This document shows, one piece after another, positions 46,601 to 50,251 of a stretch of 64,000 nt of DNA (within the stretch, counting starts at the first letter, position 1; the number at the start of each line of letters is the position of its first letter). Made by a program: the position numbers and the translations under genes. The DNA is from Hippopus hippopus. Lineage: Eukaryota; Mollusca; Bivalvia; Cardiida; Cardiidae. The notes under the pieces were generated by a model. The model searched no databases. It had not been told where the DNA came from and saw nothing but the letters and a program-made list of their open reading frames with translations. The stretch lies in contig OX328104.1 in NCBI GenBank assembly GCA_946811185.2, forward strand, positions 51,444,505-51,508,504, given 5' to 3'.

Positions 46601-48802
46601 AACTACTGGTACAATTCTGTTGAAAATTGCACCATTTTGTGCCAAAGTTAAGAAACAAGTATCAGACTCATAATGTAGGTCCAAGATCTGGGTCCGTATT
46701 CACCAACCATTCATAAGAATGCTCTTTGTCTTACTCCCCAAGATTTTCAACATTTGAAAGCAACACAGCTTCTGATTGGCTAAACCATTTTGGTTTAGCC
46801 AATCAGAAGGTGTGTTACTTTCAAATTTAGAAAAATCCGGAGAATAAGACTAAGAATGTTCTTGAGAATGGTTGGTGAATACGGACCCAGACTACTTTTT
46901 CTGTGCAGTCTAATCTTGATACAGACTTACTCCATCTGTAAGAGCTACATGTACTTATGAAGCCAATATGGATCAAAAGAGCCAGTGATTTATAATGTCC
47001 ATATGTAGAAGATGAGGTTTTATTTAGCATTCTTTGCTTTTTGTGTCATTTCAGAAGGAAGCAGTTACTTACTATGAGCGAGGAGAAATCCCGTAAAATA
47101 CTCGATGGAACATTAAGAATCGACAAATCCCAAGGGGAGTTTGTTGGGCGGGCTGGACTTACCTATCAACCAGACCAAGTGAAACAGGTTGGTTGAAGAT
47201 AAAGCTAAGAATCCATTACGGCACAAACTTTAGTTTTTAGGCCCCTTAAAACTCTTTCAAAAACAATCCCGGGTTTTAACAACCCTGATTAATAAGCCTT
47301 TTGAAAACATTGTGGGAAAAGGAGAAAATGCTGGTAACCACCATTTTCCCCTTTTCCCTCAATGTTTTCTACCGTTTTTAAAGAAAAATTGCACTGTTTG
47401 AGCTACTTTCAAATTGTTGTCTGCAAATGCTTTCAATTTTGACCAGGTTAAAATTCTGTCATCTGGTAAAGTTTTAACAGCCCTTTACTTCACAATGCCA
47501 AGTTTGAATGACCCTAAGGAAAGGGTATATTGAAAACATTATGAGAAAATGATGGTAACCAGCATTTTCTCCCTTTCCCACAATGTTTTCTACCCTTCCA
47601 GAGGTGAAGTCTATTTTTGAGTCAGTTATTTTGTCATCTGCAAAAGCTTTCAGTTTGGGCAAGTCTAAAGTTACGTCATTTCGTAAAGGGTTAATTGAAA
47701 TTATTGGGGGAAAGGAGTATCCCTTATTGCCCCCTTGCCTACATTGTTCACCATACCATTTTAGAAAAATTAATGCCTTACCTTGTGTTAGTTTAAATCC
47801 TTAATATGCGACAAAGTTTTAAACTTGTCCATTTTATCAGCATTTTAATTATCTTGCGTCCCATGTCATCTATCTGTCTGTGGATTAGTGAATCTACACC
47901 TATACCACCTATGATTATAGAGGATCTTACCTACCATAAGTGTTTATGTATCATCATTTTTATCGAGTGAGTTGACTAAAATTATATGACATGAGCCTTG
48001 GCAAGTGTCTTATACATTTTAGTCAACGAGTTTGATAAAAATGATAATGCATAAACGTGAATGCCAGATTCTATTTATCACATGAAATGAATGAAAGACA
48101 GAAAAATATCCTGCATCATCTCCTTCAACCTATAAACCGTTCACGGCTCCATGTTTACAGATGTACTGGTAGTTTGGTTAGAAATGTGTACATGCACAAG
48201 AAGATAGCTCTGTGACGCCTACATCAAATATAACATTTTATAGAGGGGGGTAAATCAAATATTCAAAAAATGTTGTTGACTTTAAATAAATTATGCTGCA
48301 TTTCTTGTTGTTATTATACATGAAAATAATAACATTTTACAGACATACACGTCCTAGCAACAATGAAGTCATGTTCCTGTGAAATGGCAAAGTAGTACAA
48401 ATTTTGGCACGTTTCTTGGTTGGTTTCACTGGCTTCACATGCTCCTACATACTCATTGTTCTAGTAGTATGTATGGATGGGCCTTTATTTTGAAGAGTTC
48501 CACTGATGGAGAAGAATTGGAATTCCTTGAAGCTTTGTATATAGCTTGTACTAACTTCAGACAGGGAATAAAGCATTTTTTTTATTACTTTTCTTTTTCA
48601 GGAGAATAACGGAAAGAAAAGCTTTGCAAGGAGTTATGTTAATGAAATGACAAAAGAGGCCATATTCACAGACAGAAAACGCAATGAATTAAACAAAATA
48701 TGGCCTCAGATATTCTATGAAATGGTGTATTCAGCTTTATCAGATATGGCTGATCCTCAGACTTACATGAAGAAATGCATGGAGGAAGTGGATAAAAGTT
48801 AG
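13534..48802 (+). CDS. LRRC49: LRRC49, C-terminal 473 residues in nine exons
   Basis: LRRC49 is known as a leucine-rich-repeat subunit of the tubulin polyglutamylase complex (with TTLL1, TPGS1, TPGS2 and CSTPP1), which adds glutamate chains to tubulin at centriolar and ciliary microtubules. Coding exons: 13534-13681, 18879-18962, 30829-31025, 32015-32167, 32915-33125, 34669-34854, 36826-36935, 47055-47187, 48602-48802. All introns are GT-AG and codon phase is continuous (0,0,2,2,0,0,2,0). The visible part runs from the end of an LRR cap through an E/K-rich helix and a Ser/Arg-rich linker to the conserved C-terminal region, ending MEEVDKS-stop. The vertebrate protein is about 680 residues, so roughly 200 N-terminal residues are expected upstream. 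I found no convincing LRR exon in 1-13533. Introns are up to 11.9 kb and packed with repeats. Identification is by recognition of the protein, not by a search. Confidence 0.92.
13731..14797. mobile_element. ACGCCCGTC long repeat, 1.07 kb
   Basis: The left end ATACGCCCGTCGAAGACGGG contains its own short palindrome; the right end is GGGACGGGCGTATCTTG. The interior is a tandem run of diverged units of about 165 bp, each with CATAACTTTGTCATCTC- and GTTTGTTGCAATA-type blocks. No ORF is maintained. It starts 50 bp after an LRRC49 donor. Confidence 0.8.
14821..15056 (+). mobile_element. TTAA-1 MITE, chimeric with arm-A sequence at both ends
   Basis: The left end reads CCTTTACCAGACGATAATTT and the right end GTCAAGAATTTTGTTGTCTGG, which is also arm A. 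It starts 25 bp after an ACGCCCGTC element ends. Confidence 0.7.
15238..15466 (+). mobile_element. TTAA-1 MITE, complete
   Basis: TTAACTCTTTACCAAACGAC to GGTAAAGGGTTAA with an intact hairpin apart from one T/G change (CTTTTGCC). Confidence 0.92.
15539..15736 (+). mobile_element. TTAA-1 MITE, old copy
   Basis: Ends are TTAACCCTTTCCGAAAAGAC and GGTAAAGGTTTAA; the stem is heavily mutated. Confidence 0.7.
15775..16036 (+). mobile_element. 260-bp MITE with AGCCATGCTCTG ends
   Basis: The left end AGCCATGCTCTGTGAAAAGG pairs with GCCAGAGCATGGCT at the right, and inner GGTTTAATGCAT with GATGCATTAATTCC. No reading frame. Confidence 0.87.
16115..16310 (-). mobile_element. TTAA-1 MITE, truncated at the right
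   Basis: Arm B (ATCCTTTACCACACAATTCA) and a diverged hairpin are present; arm A fades after 16290. Confidence 0.7.
16396..16638 (+). mobile_element. TTAA-1 MITE with an extra half hairpin at its left
   Basis: A stray hairpin piece (16405-16436) precedes arm A, which lacks its first 20 bp; the rest through GGTAAAGAGTTAA is intact. Confidence 0.8.
16720..17232 (+). mobile_element. Repeat family E
   Basis: About 510 bp from TTTATTTCATGCTTTCAGG through CTAGTTACCTAGGTAAACAG to CACCGAAATAAATAAATATC, opposite in orientation to the 62938 copy. An inner palindrome pairs GTGAACATCATCGGTAATAT with a later complement. Confidence 0.72.
17553..17756. mobile_element. 190-bp foldback element
   Basis: GTCCGTATTCACCAACC to GTTAGTGAATAGGGGC. 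A short duplication of CATTTGGTTTAGTC lies at the centre. Confidence 0.83.
18186..18412 (+). mobile_element. TTAA-1 MITE, complete
   Basis: The hairpin centre is GATGGTTACCACC; the right TTAA (18409-18412) is shared with the next copy. Confidence 0.87.
18409..18637 (-). mobile_element. TTAA-1 MITE, complete, sharing a TTAA with its neighbour
   Basis: TTAACTCTTTACCACACAGT to GGTAAAGAGTTAA; opposite orientation to the adjoining copy, giving A-B/B-A order. Confidence 0.9.
18705..18795 (+). repeat. Short tandem repeat, about 30 bp x 3
   Basis: AATGTTACTGAACAATGGTT recurs at 18707 and 18738, with a weaker third unit. It lies 85 bp before an LRRC49 exon. Confidence 0.8.
18879..18962 (+). CDS. LRRC49: LRRC49 exon (E/K-rich helix)
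   Basis: This 28-codon exon lies between CAG (ending 18878) and GTAAGT (18963). The peptide EEERRIALVMARKEEEKKKE is a charged helix likely to be coiled coil, and it joins in phase to MKRIT of the previous exon, as in the vertebrate protein. A TTAA-1 copy starts only 30 bp beyond the donor. Confidence 0.9.
18993..19218 (-). mobile_element. TTAA-1 MITE, complete, 30 bp after an LRRC49 donor
   Basis: TTAACCCTTTACTGTACAAT to GGTAAAGAGTTGA; the hairpin has drifted (GCTGTTGATCAGC centre). Confidence 0.85.
19257..19465 (+). mobile_element. TTAA-1 MITE with a shortened hairpin
   Basis: A deletion leaves only AAAAAGAATAGCATTTTC at the centre; the right TTAA (19462) is shared with the next copy. Confidence 0.75.
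19462..19899 (+). mobile_element. TTAA-1 MITE, split host copy
   Basis: Arm A (19462-19514) ends at the internal TTAA; after the inserted copy it continues ATGTGGTTTGAATACTTGG through a worn hairpin to about 19899. Confidence 0.82.
19515..19743 (+). mobile_element. TTAA-1 MITE, complete, nested in another copy
   Basis: All 229 bp are intact, with a clean GCTGGTTACCAGC hairpin. Same orientation as its host. Confidence 0.93.
20380..20444 (+). repeat. TTAA-1 arm-B fragment
   Basis: Only the last 60 bp remain, ending GTGTGGTAAAGGGTTA. Confidence 0.6.
20445..21378. other. No feature seen
   Basis: AT-rich intron sequence with only short open frames. Confidence 0.5.
21379..21520. mobile_element. 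140-bp foldback element
   Basis: GTGTTTTCATCGAGATATAA at the left is exactly mirrored at 21485-21505; the arms are about 38 bp, with a 65-bp loop that also partly pairs (ATATGGCAAATAACG). Confidence 0.85.
22043..22212 (-). pseudogene. Possible transposase N-terminal helix-turn-helix remnant
   Basis: On the - strand about 52 codons read GWLTDDHLSEEKLMMDL, then SVGESIGRSECSVSRILKCW, a stop, and RTGKPKK. This resembles the HTH plus GRPRK-type linker of Tc1/mariner transposases. Upstream on the same strand is a further readable segment (YSCLDEVDFLFHNRVVLVYR) near 22230-22290. No catalytic domain is found nearby. Family assignment is tentative. Confidence 0.4.
22430..24152. mobile_element. ACGCCCGTC long repeat, 1.72 kb
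   Basis: Same ends as the 13731 copy (TACGCCTGTCGAAGACGGGA / GGTGGGACAGGCGTATCTTG) but with roughly four more interior units, including a repeat of the first unit block at about 23136 (CAGTTCTTTGTCCGGAGCAT). Confidence 0.8.
24587..24744 (+). mobile_element. TTAA-1 MITE, internally deleted (158 bp)
   Basis: Both TTAA ends are kept, but the right hairpin half and most of arm B are lost after GGGAAAAGGAGAAAA. Confidence 0.82.
24924..25137. mobile_element. 210-bp foldback element
   Basis: AGGATAGGGCACTCTAATGG at the left mirrors CCATTAGGGTGCCCTATCCT at the right. The arms run about 85 bp and include GATTCGGCTAAGACT / AGTCTTAGCCGAATC. Confidence 0.88.
25915..26124 (+). mobile_element. TTAA-1 MITE, old copy
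   Basis: Arm A lacks its end; the hairpin reads AAAGCTGGTTACCAGGATTT. The right end is diverged (GTAAAAGAATAGAGTTAA). Confidence 0.7.
26384..26535 (+). repeat. Possible tRNA-headed SINE fragment
   Basis: GGTCCTGGGTTTGATCTTCA resembles a B-box region. It ends in a (GATT)n-like tail around 26505-26535. Weak support. Confidence 0.35.
26600..26728. repeat. TTAA-3-like fragment
   Basis: AGATTAGACTGCATG and CATCTGATCTTGTCC are recognisable; it ends GATGAAAGGTTAA. Confidence 0.5.
26887..26993 (+). repeat. SINE tail fragment
   Basis: Only the 3' block (GTGGCATAAAACACCATTCA) and about 80 bp before it remain. A (TAG)n run adjoins its left side. Confidence 0.6.
27066..27196 (-). mobile_element. TTAA-1 MITE, internally deleted (131 bp)
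   Basis: TTAACCCATTACCACACAAT and GGTAAAGGGTTAA are kept; a deletion joins the left hairpin arm (GATAATGC) directly to arm A. Confidence 0.85.
27197..28090. other. No feature seen
   Basis: Intron sequence without recognised repeats. Overlapping 60-codon frames on both strands near 27750-27950 look accidental. Confidence 0.5.
28091..28350 (+). mobile_element. 260-bp MITE with AGCCATGCTCTG ends
   Basis: The left end is exact; the right end has drifted (AAGAGGGCTGCTC). Confidence 0.83.
28449..28535 (+). repeat. Tandem duplication of about 45 bp
   Basis: GAAGATTTGAAGACTAATAA and GAAGATTTGAAGATTGATAA begin adjacent near-identical units. Confidence 0.7.
28697..28905. mobile_element. TTAA-3 MITE
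   Basis: The left end is TTAACCCTTATCCTGCTAAA; the hairpin is GATCAGACTGCACATTC over its complement; the right end is worn. Confidence 0.78.
28960..29280. repeat. Two neighbouring fragments with the GATCAGACTGCAC palindrome
   Basis: One centres near 29015 and one near 29220. Each is followed by GGCAACTG- or GCAAAAGCAAT-type right-arm sequence. Confidence 0.5.
29431..29614. mobile_element. 190-bp foldback element
   Basis: GCCTGTATTCACCAACCATT to TTGATGAACACGGACCC; the centre is CCAAATGGTTTAGCCAGTC. Confidence 0.85.
30170..30300. repeat. TTAA-3-like fragment
   Basis: AGATTAGGCTACAGAACATG and CAGTCTGATCTTAGATC form the worn palindrome. It directly precedes the TTAA-1 copy at 30311. Confidence 0.5.
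30311..30540 (+). mobile_element. TTAA-1 MITE, complete
   Basis: TTAACTCTTTACCACACGAG to GGTAAAGGGTTGA; the hairpin centre is GCTGGTTATCAGC. Confidence 0.9.
30829..31025 (+). CDS. LRRC49: LRRC49 exon (helix end and acidic linker)
   Basis: The acceptor is TTTGTAG at 30828 and the donor GTATGA at 31026. Sixty-five codons plus two bases encode EKRRLAINNAKRQWEVMQ followed by a polar, acidic, probably disordered linker (SPDNDGEESKDESESLNR). The first residues continue the charged helix of the preceding exon across an 11.9-kb intron. Confidence 0.9.
31071..31289 (+). mobile_element. 260-bp MITE, internally shortened, 46 bp after an LRRC49 donor
   Basis: AGTCATGCTCTGTGAAAAGG to CATAGCTTGGCT; about 40 bp in the middle are lost. 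Confidence 0.8.
31421..31637 (+). mobile_element. tRNA-headed SINE of a different type, 11-bp target duplication
   Basis: The head includes a B-box-like GAGTTCAATACCC. The body differs from the other SINEs and the tail is a TTATTATTAG run. ATTTCAGCAAA is duplicated exactly at 31410-31420 and 31638-31648. Confidence 0.8.
31741..31967 (+). mobile_element. TTAA-1 MITE, complete, 47 bp before an LRRC49 exon
   Basis: The left end has lost TTAA (CTAAGTCTTTACC); the hairpin is GCTGGTTGCCAGC; the right end is GGCAAGAAGTTAA. Confidence 0.82.
32015..32167 (+). CDS. LRRC49: LRRC49 exon (Ser/Arg-rich linker)
   Basis: The exon enters with one base completing AG|T (Ser) and leaves with GG before a GTAGGT donor. 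It encodes SKQSSRANSRPSSAHS and a basic, proline-containing stretch ending KETMMFG. The composition indicates a disordered linker. It is less conserved than its neighbours; phase agreement on both sides and good splice sites are the main support. Confidence 0.85.
32293..32636 (+). mobile_element. SINE with the GGGCAAGACACTT core, interrupted
   Basis: A tRNA-like head (GGTCCTGCGTGGCTC) at the left is separated by about 120 bp of unrelated DNA from the core and tail (32480-32620). A short (AATC)n run ends at the TTAA used by the next TTAA-1 copy. Confidence 0.7.
32637..32863 (-). mobile_element. TTAA-1 MITE, complete, 51 bp before an LRRC49 exon
   Basis: TTAACCCTTTACCACACAAT to GGTAAAGGGTTAA with a near-perfect hairpin. 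Confidence 0.9.
32915..33125 (+). CDS. LRRC49: LRRC49 exon (conserved C-terminal domain, first part)
   Basis: The exon completes GG|T and has 70 further codons before a GTACAT donor. The segment GDTLTMYGAQSLEALDRNW followed by VIVFKFIDFDEIVKHL is the most recognisable LRRC49 signature in the window. A TTAA-1 copy ends 51 bp before the acceptor. Confidence 0.93.
33190..33328 (+). repeat. Tandem duplication of about 67 bp
   Basis: GGTAAATATCATGTAACATC and GGTAAATAACATGTAACATG start two units that both contain CAGCCAATCTC-like sequence; they differ at about 15 percent of sites. Confidence 0.75.
33400..33545 (-). mobile_element. TTAA-1 MITE, arm B and hairpin
   Basis: It starts TTTAACTATTTACCACACAG; the stem is good, and arm A is replaced by an A-rich run after 33535. 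Confidence 0.75.
33645..33957 (+). mobile_element. Repeat family E, internally deleted
   Basis: It shares AACAATAGTTCGAGCACACTAG and TTTACGTAATATTGTAATGC blocks with the 16720 copy; about 200 bp are missing before TCTTTCACCAAAATAAACAA. Confidence 0.7.
34046..34196 (+). repeat. Repeat family D, left part
   Basis: It includes CAAGGTGTTGTCATAGTTC and CAAAACTTTGACATTTTCTC and is cut off by the TTAA-3 element. Confidence 0.55.
34198..34412. mobile_element. TTAA-3 MITE
   Basis: TTAACCTTAAAACCTGCTAA to GCTTAGGGGTTAA with the palindrome GATCAGACTACATG at the centre. The interior matches 28697. Confidence 0.83.
34669..34854 (+). CDS. LRRC49: LRRC49 exon (conserved C-terminal domain, middle)
   Basis: Exactly 62 codons lie between TTTTTCAG and GTAAGT. 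The peptide begins TLVFNSTNINSLQQINGL and contains FNLWKYYILFRLAHFALKKI, which corresponds to the conserved NFTLWKYYVLFRLSHF-like block of the family. Confidence 0.93.
34935..35064 (+). mobile_element. TTAA-1 MITE, arm A and half hairpin
   Basis: It ends abruptly at GGAGAAAATGCTCACC, 80 bp after the donor of the LRRC49 exon ending 34854. Confidence 0.7.
35352..36780 (-). mobile_element. Mariner-type transposon relic in an LRRC49 intron
   Basis: Inverted ends CGAGGGTTGTCCCAAAATT / AGTTTTGGGACAACCCTCG are each bordered by TA. The 1429-bp body on the - strand contains broken mariner transposase in several frames: a DLGMTLVQTVKQN segment, RWVPRLLSNGNKQ, ITDERWLHFLEPEGKRQSS with the first catalytic Asp, and YLAPLDFANFPQLKEEL. 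The part that should hold the second Asp is deleted. Confidence 0.88.
35600..36400 (-). pseudogene. Decayed mariner transposase
   Basis: Frameshifts and stops separate the recognisable blocks, read from right to left on the - strand. The longest clean piece is 77 codons (35658-35891) starting at EPEGKRQSSIWKTPRTPPP. It cannot encode an active enzyme. Confidence 0.85.
36826..36935 (+). CDS. LRRC49: LRRC49 exon (conserved C-terminal domain)
   Basis: Thirty-six codons plus two bases encode VTAGDVVTAEKLFGAISYMT and end at LLSLLGETR. The acceptor (TTTTTAAAG) is weaker than the others. A mariner relic ends 45 bp upstream, and a 190-bp foldback element starts 31 bp after the donor. Confidence 0.9.
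36966..37164. mobile_element. 190-bp foldback element, 31 bp after an LRRC49 donor
   Basis: TTGTATTCACCAACCATTCT to GGTTGGTGAAAACAGACCC with the central TGGCTAAACCAAATGG palindrome intact. Confidence 0.87.
37271..37499 (+). mobile_element. TTAA-1 MITE, complete
   Basis: TTAACTCTTTACCAAATGAC to GGGAAAGGGTTAA; the hairpin centre is GCTGGTACCAGC. Confidence 0.92.
37543..38165 (+). repeat. TAGCTCACC repeat interrupted by a SINE
   Basis: TAGCTCACCTTATCAAGAGG and GAGGTGAGCTTTTGTGGTC form a short hairpin. The text continues on both sides of the SINE at 37792 through GTTTGTCTTGATGATATC. Confidence 0.65.
37792..38013 (+). mobile_element. tRNA-derived SINE (core with GGGCAAGACACTT) with 13-bp target duplication
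   Basis: The tRNA-like head contains TGGCTCAGTGGTTAGG and GGGTTCGAGCC as A- and B-box matches. A core GTGTCCTTGGGCAAGACACTT follows and the tail ends GGCTTAAAACACC. CATGTTTGGTTCG is repeated exactly at 37779-37791 and 38014-38026. The core recalls conserved-core SINE superfamilies; I do not assign one. Confidence 0.9.
38398..38574 (-). mobile_element. TTAA-1 MITE, shortened
   Basis: Most of the right hairpin half and part of arm A are missing; GTCAAGAATTTTGTCACTTG marks the right end. Confidence 0.68.
38609..38824 (+). mobile_element. TTAA-1 MITE, diverged
   Basis: Arm A is worn (CCTCACTAGAAGGCAGATTT); the hairpin centre is CTGGTTTCCACTG. Confidence 0.7.
39085..39311 (+). mobile_element. 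TTAA-1 MITE, complete, first of a head-to-tail run
   Basis: The hairpin is intact (GCTGATTACCAGC). Its right half is almost identical to that of the next copy. Confidence 0.88.
39308..39535 (+). mobile_element. TTAA-1 MITE, complete, second of the run
   Basis: It shares TTAA 39308-39311 with the previous copy and TTAA 39532-39535 with the next; perfect hairpin. Confidence 0.92.
39532..39778 (+). mobile_element. TTAA-1 MITE, third of the run, rearranged
   Basis: A second arm-A start (CTCTTTTCCAAATGACAAAA at about 39609) is embedded, so two copies have recombined. Confidence 0.75.
39796..40010 (+). mobile_element. TTAA-1 MITE, fourth of the run
   Basis: Arm A is truncated at its tip; the hairpin is GCTGATTACCAGC; the right end is GGTAATGGGTTAA. 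Confidence 0.82.
40060..40256 (+). mobile_element. TTAA-1 MITE, fifth of the run, shortened hairpin
   Basis: Arm A begins AACCAAATGACGAAAATG; half of the hairpin is lost; it ends GTGTGGTATAGGCTGA. Confidence 0.72.
40399..41585. mobile_element. hAT-like non-autonomous element inserted in a TTAA-1 copy
   Basis: Inverted ends CAGGGTTGCATCTAGA / TCTAGATGCAACCCTG bound 1187 bp with no transposase frame. The host TTAA-1 arm resumes directly after the right end. Flanking eight-mers (ACACAATC, GTACAATC) agree at six of eight positions, consistent with an aged 8-bp hAT duplication. CAGGG ends are typical of hAT elements. A C- and G-run-rich stretch lies at 41490-41560. Confidence 0.75.
41449..41470 (-). 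repeat. TTAA-1 end fragment inside the hAT-like element
   Basis: TTAACCCTTTACCACATTAT matches TTAA-1 arm B, but the rest of the element is absent. It may be a truncated insertion or chance similarity. Confidence 0.45.
41797..42021 (+). mobile_element. TTAA-1 MITE, complete, sharing a TTAA with its left neighbour
   Basis: TTAACTCTCTACCAAACAAC at the left; hairpin GCTGGTTACCTGC; the right end has decayed (TGCAGGCTAACTGA). Confidence 0.85.
42081..42383 (+). mobile_element. tRNA-derived SINE with 12-bp target duplication
   Basis: The head (GAGCCCCGGTAGCGTACAGG) resembles a tRNA 5' half, and a B-box-like GTTTGATCCCGG follows. The tail carries the block ATGTTGAAAACGGCGTTAAA. Flanks CCTTTACCATTT (42069) and CCTTTACAATTT (42384) differ at one base. 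Confidence 0.85.
42408..42943 (-). mobile_element. Second copy of the same SINE, inverted, split by a TTAA-1 insertion
   Basis: The head is at the right (GGTTCGATCCCCAGCTCGG on the - strand) and the tail at the left. Perfect 11-bp flanks CTGTGACAGAT at 42397-42407 and 42944-42954 define the insertion. A TTAA-1 element (42433-42661) sits at the TTAA of the tail block, so the SINE itself is about 310 bp. The two SINEs are only 24 bp apart, tail to tail. Confidence 0.88.
42433..42661 (+). mobile_element. TTAA-1 MITE, complete, inserted in a SINE
   Basis: TTAACCCTTTACCAGATGAC to GGTAAAGGGTTAA. The SINE tail continues on both sides, so the pre-insertion site is known. Confidence 0.95.
43060..43206 (+). 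repeat. TTAA-1 arm-B fragments, duplicated
   Basis: Two arm-B pieces follow one another (43070-43128 and 43129-43206); a G(11)-like run precedes them. Confidence 0.6.
43245..43457. mobile_element. TTAA-2 MITE
   Basis: TTAACTCTTTGACTACTGAA to GAAAGAGTTAA, 213 bp, with the palindrome CAGACTGCAT...GTGCAGTCTGATC at the centre. TTAA is present at both ends. Confidence 0.85.
43555..43786 (-). mobile_element. TTAA-1 MITE, complete
   Basis: TTAATCCTTTATTACACAAT to GGTATAGGGTTAA; the right hairpin half is worn (ATTAATTTCTCC). Confidence 0.85.
43787..44786. other. Mostly unannotated intron
   Basis: A hairpin-like TTAA-1 trace (GTGAGAAAAGGACTGATTGC) lies at about 43903 and a 260-bp-MITE fragment at 44351. 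Nothing else is recognised. Confidence 0.45.
44351..44404 (-). repeat. Fragment of the 260-bp MITE
   Basis: CCCTTTTCACAGAACATTGCTC is the complement of the family's left end. Confidence 0.55.
44787..45004 (+). mobile_element. TTAA-1 MITE, old copy
   Basis: Arm A is shortened; the hairpin is still visible (TACTGGTTACCAGCATTTTC). Confidence 0.75.
45020..45462. other. No feature seen
   Basis: AT-rich intron DNA with no recognised repeat. Confidence 0.5.
45463..45690 (-). mobile_element. TTAA-1 MITE, complete
   Basis: A perfect 58-bp hairpin; the right end reads GGTAAAGAGTGAA. Confidence 0.9.
45691..45868 (+). mobile_element. TTAA-1 MITE, lacks the arm-A tip
   Basis: It starts inside arm A (AGCATTCTGCAGACAAG), directly abutting the previous copy; the hairpin is diverged. 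Confidence 0.72.
46139..46450 (+). repeat. Repeat family D
   Basis: It shares TTACTTCAAACTTGGAC, CTATCAAAAGGGGAACC and ACACAGTTATGCCC-type blocks with the copies at 49876 and 1000. Confidence 0.65.
46690..46888. mobile_element. 190-bp foldback element
   Basis: GGGTCCGTATTCACC and GGTGAATACGGACCC are exact complements, making this the best-preserved copy. Confidence 0.9.
47055..47187 (+). CDS. LRRC49: LRRC49 exon
   Basis: The exon completes AG|A (Arg) and has 44 further codons before GTTGGT. The peptide starts RKQLLTMSEEKSRKILDG. The preceding intron is 10.1 kb and contains the densest tandem cluster of TTAA-1 copies in the window. Confidence 0.85.
47248..47477 (-). mobile_element. TTAA-1 MITE, near complete
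   Basis: The left tip is eroded (CTCTTTCAAAAACAATCC); the hairpin has CCACCATTTTCC at the right. Confidence 0.82.
47474..47694 (-). mobile_element. TTAA-1 MITE, complete, sharing a TTAA
   Basis: TTAACAGCCCTTTACTTCAC to CGTAAAGGGTTAA; the left hairpin arm has a deletion. Confidence 0.82.
47946..48054. repeat. 110-bp foldback
   Basis: ATCATTTTTATCGAGTGAGT at the left mirrors AACGAGTTTGATAAAAATGA at the right. It lies in the last LRRC49 intron. Confidence 0.75.
48055..48601. other. End of the last LRRC49 intron
   Basis: No repeat family recognised. It ends in a T-rich tract and CTTTTTCAG before the terminal exon. Confidence 0.5.
48602..48802 (+). CDS. LRRC49: LRRC49 terminal exon with stop codon
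   Basis: After CTTTTTCAG, 66 codons precede a TAG at 48800-48802. The peptide contains YVNEMTKEAIFTDRKRNELN and KIWPQIFYEMVYSALSDM, matching the family's C-terminal helix with its tryptophan. The 3' UTR end is not clear: the first AATAAA downstream (about 49075) lies inside a TTAA-1 copy. Confidence 0.92.
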   Translation, partial: ENNGKKSFARSYVNEMTKEAIFTDRKRNELNKIWPQIFYEMVYSALSDMADPQTYMKKCMEEVDKS

Positions 48803-49009
48803 CAAAACTGTACACCAGTCTGTGAGACTGGTTTTAGTGCTACATGTATTTATATCATGAAATGCTTGCTCAAGTGCTGTGATACAGAGATACAGTCTAA
48901 TATTCTGCAGCTTTCTATATAACCATGCAGTTCAAGGCAGGAATGCAGGAATGTTTACTGTGACTTGCTGAGATTATCACTTTAGTTTGCTCATAACAAC
49001 TGAATGATA
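48803..49009 (+). other. Probable start of the LRRC49 3' UTR
   Basis: About 200 bp of unique sequence after the stop codon and before the first TTAA-1 copy. No AATAAA within it. Confidence 0.5.
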
Positions 49010-49230
49010 ACTATTTATGAAACAACAACACTTTAGAATTGTCCAAATTGGAATTAAAAGCATATGCAGATAGCAAATAAAGTTAGAAAATTTTCCTTTG
49101 AAAGGGTATAAAAACTTTGTGGGAAAAGGAGAAAATGCTGGTAAACAGCATTTTCTCCTTTTCCGCACAAGGTTTTCAAGTCCTTTTCCTCAGGGCTGTT
49201 AAAACTTGGGATTGTGTGGTAAAGGGTTAA
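49010..49230 (+). mobile_element. TTAA-1 MITE just downstream of LRRC49
   Basis: Arm A has lost its end; the hairpin is GCTGGTAAACAGC; it ends GTGTGGTAAAGGGTTAA. It contains the first AATAAA after the LRRC49 stop. Confidence 0.82.
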
Positions 49231-49241
49231 GCTTTCATTGT

Positions 49242-49466
49242 TTAATCCTTAACCACACAACGAAATTTCAGACTGGTCCAAATTAAAAGCATTTGCAGAC
49301 AACAATGTAAGTGTGACTCAAATGATAGAACTTGTAATTGATAGGGTAAAAAACATTGTGGGAAAAGGAGAAAATGCTGGTTACCAGCATTTTCTCTTTT
49401 TCCCACAATGTTTTCAAAAGAATTCTTCCTCAGGGTCGTTAAAACTCAGGATTGTGTGAGTAAACC
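49242..49466 (+). mobile_element. TTAA-1 MITE, near complete
   Basis: TTAATCCTTAACCACACAAC at the left; a perfect hairpin core; the right tip merges into the next copy. Confidence 0.87.
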
Positions 49467-49692
49467 CTTTACCAAAAAATTCTGTGTTTTGATGATCTTG
49501 AGGAAGACGGTATTTGAAAGCATTGAAGGAAAAGGAGAAAGTGCTGATAACCAGCTTTTTTTTTCTTTTTATATCAATTTTTTCTAGCCTTTGAAAGACA
49601 AATTCCATCAGTTTGGCCATAATTGGTTTGTTGTGTGCGAATGCTTTCAGGTTGGACAAGGCCAAAATTTTGTCTTCTGATGAATATTAAAA
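49461..49692 (-). mobile_element. TTAA-1 MITE, old copy
   Basis: It starts AAACCCTTTACCAAAAAATT; T-rich changes spoil the right stem; it ends near ATATTAA. Confidence 0.78.
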
Positions 49693-49875
49693 AAATATGA
49701 GTTCAAGTTCTGTGAAAAGGTCATAAATTATAGTCTAAATGTTCTATAGTTCTCTGTAAGCTAGTAAAGGTAAAAGCATACACTTTGAGGTAAAGTTTAG
49801 AGATTGTTATTTTTTTTCAAACAAAATATCATACCTGATAGTACGGTCGTTTTGTTTGTATCAGTATAATTCTAA

Positions 49876-50157
49876 GCTCAGCTGTTTGCAAAGAAAAGGT
49901 CAAGGTGTTGTGATAGCCCTGCTGTCATCTGTGATGCTGTTGTGCAAAAACTTTGACATTTTATGATATCTCTGTTATTACTGAAGACATTTACTTCAAA
50001 TTGGACACTAGCTGTTAACTATCAAAAGGGGAACCTATACAACAGGGCAGATAACCATCAAAGTATTTTTGACACAGTTATGCCCTTTTTTCAATTTTTC
50101 ATTGAAAATTAAGCAACTGCACCCAAGCATTGGCACCAGCATGTGGTGCTCTTGTCA
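49876..50157 (+). repeat. Repeat family D
   Basis: The fullest copy: CAGCTGTTTGCAAAGAAAAG to GCACCAGCATGTGGTGCTC, ending in a short palindrome. Confidence 0.68.
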
Positions 50158-50251
50158 TTAAAAAGTATAAGAATTGTCCTATACTTGACCAGGCACTATC
50201 CTAGAAACAGTGTAGTGAATTGAGAAATGCCACGAATTTGTCACCATGGCT

